From positions 5,041,501-5,105,500 of the forward strand of contig CATNEN010000029.1 in assembly GCA_950097015.1 (NCBI GenBank): a stretch of DNA of 64,000 nt, read 5' to 3'. Origin of the DNA: Macrostomum hystrix. Lineage: Eukaryota > Platyhelminthes > Macrostomidae. The notes under the pieces were generated by a model. That model saw only the letters and a program-made list of their open reading frames with translations. It was not told the origin of the DNA and ran no database searches. The translations under genes were made by a program, and so were the position numbers. This document shows, piece by piece, positions 12,001 to 23,040 of this stretch (position 1 is the first letter of the stretch; every line of letters begins with the position of its first letter).

Positions 12001-13892
12001 GTCATGGATGATAGTCAAGAGAGCTGTGAGTCATGGATAGTCAAGAGAGCTGTGAGTCATGGATGATAGTCAAGAGAGCTGTGAGTCATGGATGAGTAGT
12101 CAAGAGAGCTGTGAGTCATGGATGGTAGTCAAGAGAGCTGTGAGTCATGGATGGATAGTCAATGAGAGCTGTGAGTCATGGATGATAGTCAGGAGAGCTG
12201 TGAGTCATGGATGATAGTCAAGAGAGCTGTGAGTCATGGATGGTAGTCAAGAGAGCTGTGAGTCATGGATGGTAGTCAAGAGAGCTGTGAGTCATGGATG
12301 ATAGTCAGGAGAGCTGTGAGTCATGGATGATAGTCAAGAGAGCTGTGAGTCATGGATGATAGTCAGGAGAGCTGTGAGTCATGGATGATAGTCAAGAGAG
12401 CTGTGAGTCATGGATGATAGTCAGGAGAGCTGTGAGTCATGGATGGTAGTCAAGAGAGCTGTGAGTCATGGATGATAGTCAAGAGAGCTGTGAGTCATGG
12501 ATGATAGTCAAGAGAGCTGTGAGTCATGGATGATAGTCAGGAGAGCTGTGAGTCATGGATGATAGTCAAGAGAGCTGTGAGTCATGGATGATAGTCAGGA
12601 GAGCTGTGAGTCATGGATGATAGTCAGGAGAGCTGTGAGTCATGGATGATAGTCAAGAGAGCTGTGAGTCATGGATGATAGTCAGGAGAGCTGTGAGTCA
12701 TGGATGATAGTCAGGAGAGCTGTGAGTCATGGATGATAGTCAAGAGAGCTGAGTCATGGATGATAGTCAAGAGAGCTGTGAGTCATGGTAGTCAAGAGAG
12801 CTGTGAGTCATGGTAGTCAAGAGAGCTGTGAGTCATGATAGTCAAGAGAGCTGAGTCATGGATGATAGTCAGGAGAGCTGTGAGTCATGGATGATAGTCA
12901 GGAGAGCTGTGAGTCATGGATGATAGTCAAGAGAGCTGTGAGTCATGGATGGTAGTCAAGAGAGCTGTGAGTCATGGATGATAGTCAAGAGAGCTGTGAG
13001 TCATGGATGATAGTCAAGAGAGCTGTGAGTCATGGATGATAGTCAAGAGAGCTGTGAGTCATGATAGTCAAGAGAGCTGAGTCATGGATGATAGTCAAGA
13101 GAGCTGTGAGTCATGGATGATAGTCAGGAGAGCTGTGAGTCATGGTAGTCAAGAGAGCTGTGAGTCATGGTAGTCAAGAGAGCTGTGAGTCATGATAGTC
13201 AAGAGAGCTGAGTCATGGATGATAGTCAGGAGAGCTGTGAGTCATGGATGATAGTCAAGAGAGCTGTGAGTCATGGATGGTAGTCAAGAGAGCTGTGAGT
13301 CATGGATGATAGTCAGGAGAGCTGTGAGTCATGGATGATAGTCAGGAGAGCTGTGAGTCATGGATGGTAGTCAAGAGAGCTGTGAGTCATGGATGGTAGT
13401 CAAGAGAGCTGTGAGTCATGGATGATAGTCAAGAGAGCTGTGAGTCATGGATGGTAGTCAAGAGAGCTGTGAGTCATGGATGATAGTCAAGAGAGCTGAG
13501 TCATGGATGATAGTCAGGAGAGCTGTGAGTCATGGATGGTAGTCAAGAGAGCTGTGAGTCATGGATGGTAGTCAAGAGAGCTGTGAGTCATGGATGATAG
13601 TCAAGAGAGCTGTGAGTCATGGATGGTAGTCAAGAGAGCTGTGAGTCATGGATGATAGTCAAGAGAGCTGAGTCATGGTAGTCACAAACGCGATCCCACA
13701 CGCAGATGCGGCATAGCTATGCAGAGCTTACAGCCATTGATCATCCAGGCCATCGACGCAGCCCAGTTAGTAGAGCCGACGCCGCTGCCACAGGCCAAAC
13801 GAATCTCTTACGGCATGGAGGCGCAGAGTAGCAAGAATTATAATTTGGCACTCACTGACGCATTGTTGAATCAGACTGCCAAAAATAGTTAA
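9046..13892 (+). CDS. Three-exon gene for a small single-pass membrane protein
   Basis: Exons inferred at 9046-9105, 9360-9520 and 13706-13892 give 135 residues plus stop. Each junction keeps the frame: GAG|gttagt to ctttgacag|CTG (phase 0), then GCCAG|gtaagt to cacacgcag|A (phase 2, restoring an Arg codon). Exon 1 starts MAAASSEFEIY. Exon 2 encodes an amphipathic stretch, then EEKPP and a strongly hydrophobic helix (LVFVYEVLIFVFNVVLLLLI, about residues 47-66, continuing to about 74). Exon 3 gives a hydrophilic tail of about 61 residues rich in Gln and Ala. I do not recognise the family. The topology suggests a short N-terminal region, one membrane helix and a tail. Intron 2 (9521-13705) is almost wholly a minisatellite. 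A microexon in intron 1 (for example an 18-base piece after gtttcag near 9204) cannot be excluded. An AATAAA lies at 14096. Confidence 0.6.
9541..13683. repeat. Giant 29-bp minisatellite in intron 2 of the small membrane-protein gene
   Basis: About 143 copies of a 29-base unit (agtcaagagagctgtgag then tcatggatgat) over 4.1 kb. The variants are caagag/caggag, gatgat/gatggt and short-deletion forms. Some stretches alternate caagag and caggag units, giving a 58-base dimer. A block of shortened units recurs near 9795, 9930, 12790 and 13145, showing higher-order duplication. Nearly every unit contains TGAGTCA. Confidence 0.97.
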
Positions 13893-14101
13893 TAGCCAAT
13901 CTGGATATGTTTACTGTATAAATATTTAGAGGACCTTACTGACCGTACGAGTATGGTGTACGCTGAATTTGTAAGTTTAACTGCTATAAATGTTCAATTT
14001 TCTATCAATTTAGCCAAATATTCTAATGATCAAACCAATCCCATCTGAGCATGAGCAATTACAACGGAGTTTTATGTGCATATATATTACTAGCTTAATA
14101 A

Positions 14102-14157
14102 AGATAATAATAATATAATAATAATAATAACAATTGCAGGAGGGCTGCGGGCAATGA
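14102..14157 (-). mobile_element. SINE family B tail fragment
   Basis: An ATA-rich run followed by caattgcaggagggctgcgg is the reverse complement of the 3' end of SINE family B (cagccctcctgcaat plus TTA/ATT repeats). Only the tail is present. The rest of 13893-14607 has no supported gene. Confidence 0.5.
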
Positions 14158-14607
14158 CACAAGCCTTGTCTCCCCAAATATTAATTCGACCCCAGAGACG
14201 TTGGTGCCGAGAGGTCTAGTGTACGACAAGCATAGAAACAGAAATCTAGCAGTAATTATCTTCCCATTGCTTCCAACAGAAGCATTTCTCTTTGACAAAG
14301 AAGAGAAGATTGAGGCTGATGTACAAACTACGAGTATACATACTAGAGAGGTTGATGCCAGCTGTGCGCTGTCAAATGTTAAACTGACTGAACGAACAAC
14401 GGACAAATGTAATGCAATCCAGATCTGAGTTCAAATATAATAAATTCCTCCATTTTAGAGAATTCATTTGCACTTTGGCTTCTATGTAGATTCAAACAAA
14501 TAAGCTGTGAAATCGATTCTCTTCTCTAATTATACGCACATATATTGAGCTATCTAGCTGAGCAATTCATTCAGCATTCCAATGGAAAAGGATAGAATTT
14601 CGATGTT

Positions 14608-17600
14608 TTAATCTCTAGGGCTCAAGTTTAGCACGCCCAGGCCCGGGATGGATCGAACTCCGCGGTCAGGCCAATCGCCGCAGCCGACAAACGCGAAGGC
14701 GCCATCTCCGCTTTCTCGCCAGGCGGTTAGCGTCGCTGGCGCCAGCTTGTGAACGGCGGCACTGAGCAGTGAGGACTCGTCGCCTACATCGGCGATCACT
14801 AGCGAACTGAAGATGGGAGCAGCGAGTGATGGAGGATGAGCAGGATTCAGTTGAGTAGTCAGGGAATTTAGGGAACTAGGTTGAGCAGTTTGGGGATTTA
14901 GGGAGCTGGGTTGAGCAGTTTGGGGATTTAGGGAACTGGGTTGAGCAGTTTGGGGATTTAGGGAACTGGGTTCAGCAGTCTGGGGATTTAGGGAACTGGG
15001 TTGAGCAGTTTGGGGATTTACGGAACTGGGTTGAGCAGTCTGGAGATTTAGGGAACTCAATCTACCAGTTTGGGGATTTAGGGAACTGGGTTCAGCAGTT
15101 TGGGGATTTAGGGAACGGGTTCAGCAGTTTGGGGATTTAGGGAACTAGGTTGAGCAGTCTGGGGATTTAGGGAACTGGGCTGAGCAGTTTGGAGACTTAG
15201 GGAACTCGTTTGAACAGACTGGAGCATTTGGGAACGCAATTGAACAGTCATCCAGTTGCGGAATGGAAAGCCTTCCAGCATGGCAACTAGAAGCACACAC
15301 CTGCTAGTGAGCCCTCCGCAAAGACCGCTAAGCTGGTCGAAAAGCGCTCCAGATCCTTCCAGATCCCAGTCAGCTCGGCTAGCCGAAGCTCCATCAGCCG
15401 ACTCAGATTCCTCCGACGAAGCGAGCTGTAGCGCCAACAGACGGTCGCACAGGCGGAAGGAGGCCTGCAGGGCGGGCACGTCGGAACCGGCCTGGGCCAT
15501 GACCTGCAGCAGACCGATCTGGCGCAGAAAGGCTCGCCTTTCGCGGCCGGCTCCGCCACACACGGCCATCAGCGGGCAGGCCCGCGAGGCAAACGCGTGA
15601 CGGCCGGCTGGCCGACCAGCTCCCAAACGCCGGGCCAGAGGCGGCGGCAGGGGGTGACGACCGCAGCGGACTGCGAGGCGGTCGCCGAACTCCGGCCTAG
15701 TGTAGCCTCTCTGCACGCTGGCCAAAGCCAATGAGCAGAGAAAGTCGGCGTTGCTGACGGCGTCCACGCATTTGAACAGCTGCATGGCGTGAGCCGGCAG
15801 AGATTCGAACAGCAGCTCGAATATTCTCAGCGTCAGCTTGTAGACGGCTTCAACGCTAACTTCGATGTCGGCATTTAACGCAGCCAGCTGTCGGGTGGTG
15901 AAGCTGCAGCTGCGCCGACCGATGGTCAAACTTAGCAGCTCAGGCGCCAGTCGGTTAGCCGTCTCAATCAGTGTTGGCGCCCTCCGCTGCTGCTGCTGCT
16001 GGCTCTGTCGCCTGTGCGGTGTCCGAAGTCTGGTGTCGACAAAGTCGCTGCTGCACCAGCTGCTGCTGCTGTTGCCGTTGTTATTGTTGTTTCCAGAATT
16101 CGCTGCGCGATAATTGTGAGCAGTGTTATTGGCTGTACTTGGGGTGTTAACACCGGAGAGACTGAGCAGCAGCGAACTGACAGTGACGTCGTCGTCGTCG
16201 TTCAAGTCGCCGTCCTGAATTGGGGCCGCAAGGGAACTTCTATAGTTGGTAAATCAAATCTTACTCACCAATGCGAAATTTATTTCAATTCACTAATTGA
16301 GTCTGACTGTGAGAATTACATATTACTGAAGCAAAGTTACTGACAGATATCAGAGACACGGAATTACTGACGGATATCAGAGACACGGAATTACTGACAG
16401 ATATCAGAGACACGGAATTACTGACAGATATCAGAGACACGGAAATACTGACGGATATCAGAGACACGGAATTACTGACAGATATCAGAGACACGGAAAT
16501 ACTGACGGATATCAGAGACACGGAATTACTGACAGATATCAGAGACACGGAATTACTGACGGATATCAGAGACACGGAATTACTGACAGATATCAGAGAC
16601 ACGGAATTACTGACGGATATCAGAGACACGGAATTACTGACAGATATCAGAGACACGGAATTACTGACGGATATCAGAGACACGGAATTACTGACAGATA
16701 TCAGAGACACGGAATTACTGACGGATATCAGAGACACGGAATTACTGACAGATATCAGAGACACGGAATTACTGACGGATATTAACTAACATAGAATTAC
16801 ATACACATACCAGCTGACGCAGAATGACTGACAGATATTAACTGACAAATAATTACAACGGATATTTACTGACACAGAATTACTGACGGATATCAGATGA
16901 AACAGAATGACTGACGGATATTAACTGACACAGAATTACTGACGGAAATTAGCGGACACACAGAATTACTGACGGATATTAACTGACAAATAATTACAAC
17001 GGATATTTACTGACACAGAATTACTGACGGATATCAGATGAAACAGAATTACTGACGGATATTAGCTGACACACAGAAGTACTGACGGATATTAGCTGAC
17101 ACACAGAAGTACTGACGGATATTAGCTGACACACAGAATTACTGACGGATATTAGCTGACACACAGAATTACTGACGGATATTAGCTGACACGCAGAAGT
17201 ATTTTTTATCGCTACATTGACACAGAAAATTAACTATAATAGATTGAAAATTAATAAGAGACCTACAAAAAAAGAAAAACTCCAGCAACTCGTTTATTAG
17301 CTCAATTTATTACCAGGCAAGATGGACTTGATGTCTAAAAGCGATGAAGACTGGATTAAGGCGGTCCAGACTTTCTAATTATCTAAATGGAAAAGGACAA
17401 TTTAGTTTAAAAGCATGTCATAAATTTCTGAGATTAGAGACAAATAATGCACAGCATTTTAAATAGATGTCATTTGATAATTAACTAATCGCATAAAGCA
17501 GCAAAAATGCGATTTTAGAAGTGCAATTCTCCGGATTTACGTATTTATGCAAGACATAGACATCTTTGATATTCGGTTTCGTTATGTGTCGTTAAAAATG

Positions 17601-20600
17601 TTCACATTTCTTGTTATTTGTAATATCAAATGAATACTTGACGCCCTGATCATTACCCATATTTTATGAGAGTTCTGTATGTAAGGTGACTCATTTTTAT
17701 CATAGATTTGACTGGTGTATGACTTTATTATACAAATTTGCTGTTGGTTTTATCATAGACCATTCAGTAGGCTTAACAAGTGAGCTGCAGAGAAGACCAG
17801 ACGATACAGATTTGACCATAGACAATTGGAAGTTTGACCATAGAGAAATAAGTCAGAGGCTCGTTAGAATCATTATTCTATGGCTATTCCTTAAGCGTTG
17901 TCCGAGCTGAACGAAAAAAGTTTAAGCTAAACCGTTTGACATGCTGAAGGAATGACTCATTTGTCAGAAGAAACTGTGTAACTAGTCCTAAAAAATAGAA
18001 CTGAAAAGCTCACACTCGAGCTGGGAACTGCAGAAGAGCTGCATCAGTCAGCTGGAAAATCCGTTAGTCACTAATGATTACCTCTCATTTGCAGAACAAG
18101 CTCTCAGTATAGCTACATACTGATAGCTTCCTTCACCGACCGTTACCTTTCTGAGAGCTTAACGAACAGGTCAGAAGGGGATGTACAGAATTAGACAGAT
18201 GGTCAGAGAGAAGGCAGTTAAAAAAGACTTCCATTACTAGCCATAGCTCTCCGGCTTAGCCCTAACTAAATTACAACTAGAAAAGACAAAAAAGATAAAT
18301 TACAATGTGCTTTTTAAAGAAGACTAGAATAAAGAAGACTAGAAAAACATTTCCGAAGTGAAAATGATACATCTGTAATACAGTAAGACAAAATCTCAAG
18401 CACTATCTCGAGATATTGCATGCACTTATCCAACATGAGCAGAAAGCAAATAAACTCACTTTGCTCACCCCACTGCACAGGGTAGAAAAGGAGCTGCAGC
18501 CACCCTGCATACCCACTGCAGCCACCCTGCATACCCCACTGCAGCCACCCTGCATACCCCACTGCAGCCACCCTGCATACCCCACTGCAGCCACCCTGCA
18601 TACCCCACTGCAGCCACCCTGCATACCCCACTGCAGCCAACCTGCATACCCCACTGCAGCCACCCTGCATACCCCACTGCAGCCACCCTGCATACCCCAC
18701 TGCAGCCAACCTGCATACCCCACTGCAGCCACCCTGCATACCCTAATGCAGCCACCCTGCATACCCCACTGCAGCCACCCTGCATACCCCACTGCAGCCA
18801 ACCTGCATACCCCACTGCAGCCACCCTGCATACCCTAATGCAGCCACCCTGCATACCCCAATGCAGCCACCCTGCATACCCCAATGCAGCCACCCCGCTT
18901 ACCCAATGCAGCCACCTAAATTACCCAACTGCAGCCACCCAACTTACCCCACTGCAGCCACCCTGCATTCCCCACTGAAGCCACCCCGCTTACCCAATGC
19001 AGCCACCCCGCTTACCCACTGCAGCCACCCAAATTACCCAACTGCAGCCACCCTGCATTCCCCACTGAAGCCACCCAAATTACCCAACTGCAGCCACCCA
19101 ACTTACCCAACTGCAGCCACCCTGCATTCCCACTGAAGCCACCCACATTACCCAACTGCAGCCACCCAACTTACCCAACTGCAGCCACCCTGCATTCCCC
19201 ACTGAAGCCACCCTGCATTCCCCACTGAAGCCACCCTGCATACCCCAATGCAGCCACCCTGCATTCCCCACTGAAGCCACCCTGCATACCCCAATGCAGC
19301 CACCCTGCATACCCCAATGCAGCCACCCTGCATACCCCAATGCAGCCAGCCAACTTACCCCACAGCAGCAACCCCGCATACCTCACTGCAGCCACACTCC
19401 ATACCTACTGCAGCCACCCCACCTACCCACTGCAGCCACCCTGCATACCCCACTGCATCCACCTTGGAAACACAATTGCTTACCACCTGTTGTCGCCTTG
19501 CAGTAAGGAAGCGGCCAAGGGCCTGCCGATTGCACTGGGCGTGGAAGCCTCGCTGCTTAGTGTGCGCCAGCGCCGCCTCCAGGCCAATGCTGTCAGCCAG
19601 GCCGCTTACGAGCGCCTCAGCAGCGGCCACCTGATTGGCGTACAGCTGTCGTGCCCGGTCCAAAGACTCATTGACGCCTTGCCTGACGGCGCCGATGCGC
19701 TGGGCGTGCATAGTCAGCCGGCCGCGGCCGTAGCGCATCTCCGGATTGGCCAAAACTTCGAAGCGGGCGCGAAGACGCGGCAACGCCGGCTCGTCTAATG
19801 CGCGCCGCAAATTAGCAAACAGAGGATGCTGCAGCGCGGCCAGCACCCGGCTCAGCGGCTCCAGGCGACCCAGCATGTGGTGCAGGTAGATGATGCGGTT
19901 AATGCGGGTGCGGGCGACGTTGACGGTTGGCGGCAGGCGGGAACGACGACGGCAGAGAGAATTGATGCAGTTGAAGTAGGAGAACTCGGCGAGCTCCGCG
20001 CGCAGCGACTTGTAAGAATGATTTTTGTAATTCAAGATGTGCAAATGCTCTACTAATAGTAGCCTCAGGCATGTTTAGAGACTGCAGTTTAACTTTTCAT
20101 ACGGTTTTCGAATTAGCTTTTGAGAATACCAGAAGATGCAAATGAGCTTCTCAGAACACGAGAAGACATATAATATTGTTACAGTAATTTTAAATGTAGG
20201 GGTGAGTGGCAGAGCGGTTAGCACGTTTGCCTCTCGCACCAAGGTCCCTGAGCTCGATTCCGCGACGAGGCCACATTCATTTGGGACGCAGCCGTGGAGA
20301 GAAGGCTTCAGGCCTGTCATGCGAATTAATCACTTGAGGGCCAACCTCCAAGACACAGTGAGAGTGAGAAAGTCAGGGCAGATGTACACACCTGTTTTGA
20401 GCGATGGACAGAATTGCCTCCTCGCTGGCTGCGGGTCAAGTGTCACTAAATGTGTGCCATAGCCCGCAGCCCTCCTGCAATCATTATTATTATTTTTTAA
20501 GTTCAAATGTATTTTATTACCTACAGCGCAAATCTCAAGTACTACTGTAATATCGCGATGGACTCTGACGAAAGCATGAGTAAACTAGTTTGACTGCTCG

Positions 20601-23026
20601 TATCAGTTACTCAGAGATAGCTATGAGCAACGGGTTTCACGATTGCAGTCACATTTTCGAAGATACCTGTGTGACCCAGTAAACTAGAGCATGCTCACCA
20701 ACCTGCAGAATAGTTGGACTCATTCTCAGCTCCTCAACACAGTCCTGCCTAGTCCGAATGGAATGTGCATCAGTTAGCGGCTGCAGCAGTGACATCCGGA
20801 GCAGGCGGGCCCCTCCGCCAGTCAGGGTATAGTTGAGCACAGAGAACAGATTGCCTCCGACTCGGCCGTCTAATGACTGAACTAGCTCTAGCTGACTGCA
20901 AGGAATAGCAAATACAAGTAATTAAATCGATGCTGCAACTGAGACTGATATATCCTCTAATTTCCTTAATACTTAGTTCTATTATAGAGGCCTTCGGGCA
21001 AGATAAACGCTGTCCACTTATCGTTCGCATTATCAACTCAATGGGATTGTTTTATCGCATTTTTGTCTATGGCTAAACCCTGTTCAACATGTAGCACAGC
21101 AGATGAACTAACTTTCAAAGCCTGTCCGACGTCAGCATCTTCGAAATATTCAGGCGATTCTTGGCCGTGGCACTGGTGGCACTGGTGACAAGGGCAACTA
21201 ACTAATATTAAACCACTATAGCGAAAGCATTGGTTTAATAATAAATATACTTTATATTATATAATCAACAATAATAGCCAAAATGATTATACTATTAAAC
21301 TTTGTGAGCACATGTTTTCTAATTCTGTAAGTTATTTCAGCGGATCATCGGATTTTCATGGCGATTGGTTGAATCAGAAAAGATGGAAAACATGTAAGTA
21401 TTTGAAATACCCTGTAGTATTTCTATTGTTAAGCAAAGAAGAGAATCGTTTGCGGTATATGAGAAACAATTTGACAAGCAGATTAGAAGTTAAAATACCG
21501 AGCAGTGCTGTAGTCCATAATGAGCGACGCCGAATGAGCATTGTAAGCTAACTGAACACTTTCATCGTCGAAGACAGTATCCAATTGCATCTCCGAGAAG
21601 CTTTCAAGCACTGCGCAGGAGTAAAATATGAAATTGCACACAGGCAGTTGCTGCAGGACCAGCCGACTGTCGGGATGGCAAACCCGGCGTACAAATGCTC
21701 TACCGTCAGCTTCGTTGAATAAGCTCCTTGGCGCCGAGACGATTCTACAATCGGGAAATTTGTCAGCTAGTAGGCGAAATAGTTCATAGACTTCTGAGTC
21801 GCACAGCGTGTCCGGCAGCAGTACAATCGACGGATCGAACCAGCACACCAGGCTGAGAGTCTTCTGATAGGCCAAGCAGTCCGTCAGCTTCACAATGTCC
21901 AACCGGTTGATCTCCAAGTCTAGCACGGCGATAGCCAGATCACGTGACCTGGTGCCCCGACCCTCGCTGATGGCCATACAGCGGGCCGGGTCCGACGGGC
22001 AGCGCCAATTCTGCTGGCTCTTGGACTCGGAGGAACGGCCTGCCATGGAATGGAGACAATTACGTCATCTCAGAGCAGTTAGATATCTTCTCAAATGGGA
22101 TAGAAAACTGTTAAAAGGACTAGAAGACTAGAAACCGTATGATTAAAGTGAGCAATTGCTGATGAGTAGATGTTTCTGTTGAGTCTGAGCAAATGCTCAG
22201 AGCTGACAAATATCTCGAAGTTTGAGCAACCGCTCACTTTTTGCATGAACAAAGATTTATCTCAAACTTCAAGCAAATTGCTCAGTCGCTTAGAACTATA
22301 GATATAGAATTGGTATGAAATCCCTTTCCTTTTCTTACCTTTCTTTCCCTTTCTGACGTGAGTCAATACTCAAGATGCGAGCGTTAGCTTTATTCTTACT
22401 GAATTTAGTCTTTCGTCAAGTTCGAGCAAAGGCTCAATTTATTGATATGGCCTAACATTATTCAGTGTTCAAGCAAAGTATTAGACCCGAATTTTATATT
22501 AGTGTACACATTTTGGATTTTTGAGCATTTTACCAACTCCATTTACTCTCGCCGCTTTCCAAAAGACATTAAAATTAATATGCTTCACGAGGAGAGTACA
22601 AAAACTAACTGCAACCCATTTATGATTTGTGACGCTCTAAACAAATGACAGAAACATTTTACCTGTACTAACTAATGGCGAAGTCATCACTTTGAAAACG
22701 TTGGAAGCTGCAGTGACGCCGACACCACCGATTCCCAGTTGCAAGGCCGCAGATGCGGGTGCAGGCAAATCAGAAAATCTGGCAGTAGCCGAGTTTTTCC
22801 GCTTGATTGTCCCCCTTTGACTGTAGCTTCGATGTGTAGCATCGGAGGCAGTTGCTGCTGTAGCAGCTGAGCGCAGCGCAGTCAAGTAGCTACTGTTGTT
22901 GTTGCTGCTACTGAGCTGACTGCTGTAATCATCAAGTTCCAGACTGCTGGCCCTATGTGCACCACGTAATAAGCTTTGAGTAGCAGAGGCAGCTGATGGT
23001 GCCCGGCAATTATGGTGCCGTTTCAT
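14608..23026 (-). CDS. MSH4: MSH4-like meiotic MutS homologue with degenerate ATPase
   Basis: Six phase-matched exons: 23026-22663, 22039-21499, 20895-20703, 20008-19484, about 15986-15301, and 14806-14608. They total 2,508 bases, or 835 residues (animal MSH4 is about 900-950). Exon 1 is a Ser/Ala-rich leader. Exon 2 matches the MSH4 connector (ISEGRGTRSRDLAIAVLDLE), exon 3 the core (FSVLNYTLTGGGARLLRM), and exon 4 the lever/clamp (INRIIYLHHML, VNESLDRARQLY). Exon 5 has YTRPEFGDRLAV and RQIGLLQVMAQAGSDVPA. MSH4 with MSH5 forms MutS-gamma, which stabilises meiotic recombination intermediates in the nucleus. Here the P-loop GPNxxGKST is GGAGRERRA (about 685-693), the STF..EM segment is unrecognisable, and Walker B ends in LVIADVGD, with the catalytic Glu replaced by Val. 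The protein stops soon after the ATHF-like region. Frame and splice sites are intact, so I call it a gene, not a pseudogene. The exon 5 acceptor is the least certain. Confidence 0.75.
14845..15235. repeat. ~30-bp tandem array in MSH4 intron 5
   Basis: About 13 copies of a 29-30 base unit containing tttggggatttagggaactg and gttgagcag. On the minus strand it reads through as SSLNPQTAQP repeats. Strong splice signals on both sides (GCAG|gtgtgt at 15301, cttcag|T at 14806) place it in an intron. Confidence 0.9.
16342..17215. repeat. 27-bp array grading into degenerate copies, MSH4 intron 4
   Basis: About 17 regular 27-base units (gatatcagagacacggaatt with actgac) run to about 16785. Diverged relatives follow (aattactgacggatattagc plus tgacacacag) to 17215. 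One end is homogeneous and the other decayed. Bases 17216-18490 are AT-rich intron without a supported gene. Confidence 0.9.
18496..19462. repeat. 22-bp tandem array in MSH4 intron 4
   Basis: About 44 copies of a 22-base unit (ctgcagccaccctgcatacc). Variant units (cattcccactgaag, caacttaccc) dominate after 18890. The array stops about 22 bases from the splice donor of exon 4 at 19484. Long open frames on both strands come from the periodicity. Confidence 0.95.
20197..20500 (+). mobile_element. SINE family B, full length, in MSH4 intron 3
   Basis: tRNA-like head with an A box (gtggcagagcggttag), then cgtttgcctctcgcaccaag and a B box (gagctcgattcc). The body is gccacattcatttgggacgc, acacagtgagagtgag and agggcagatgtacacac. 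The tail is cgcagccctcctgcaat, ending in ATT repeats. It is a tRNA-Leu/Ser-like SINE. Five other copies or fragments occur in the window. Confidence 0.8.
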
Positions 23027-23040
23027 AGCTGAAATACCAA
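23024..23040 (-). promoter_or_regulatory. 3' splice acceptor just before MSH4 start codon
   Basis: On the minus strand ggtatttcag is followed by CT and the ATG of the first coding exon (MKRHHN). No coding exon is evident upstream. It could be a spliced-leader acceptor or the end of a 5' UTR intron. Confidence 0.45.

Noticed and set aside
9541-13683. CRISPR-like array
   Set aside because: Units are contiguous with no unique spacers, and the genome is eukaryotic. It is a minisatellite.
15108-15300. Reading MSH4 exon 5 straight through into the 30-bp array
   Set aside because: A GCAG|gtgtgt donor at 15,301 pairs in phase with cttcag at 14,806, whose exon restores the Walker-B-like strand. Reading through gives only repeat peptide.
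15987-16205. Extension of MSH4 exon 5 to an upstream Met with Asn/Ser/Gln-rich sequence
   Set aside because: Alignment to MSH4 begins only after the Gln run, and the phase from exon 4 fits an acceptor at the CAG repeats. It remains possible as an alternative start.
18314-19395. Several frames of about 140 codons in the 22-bp array (CRVAAVGYAGWLQ, PPCIPHCSH)
   Set aside because: Periodicity artefact inside MSH4 intron 4, with splice sites on both sides.
20197-20275. Candidate tRNA-Leu/Ser gene
   Set aside because: It is continuous with the SINE family B body and tail and is repeated five more times.
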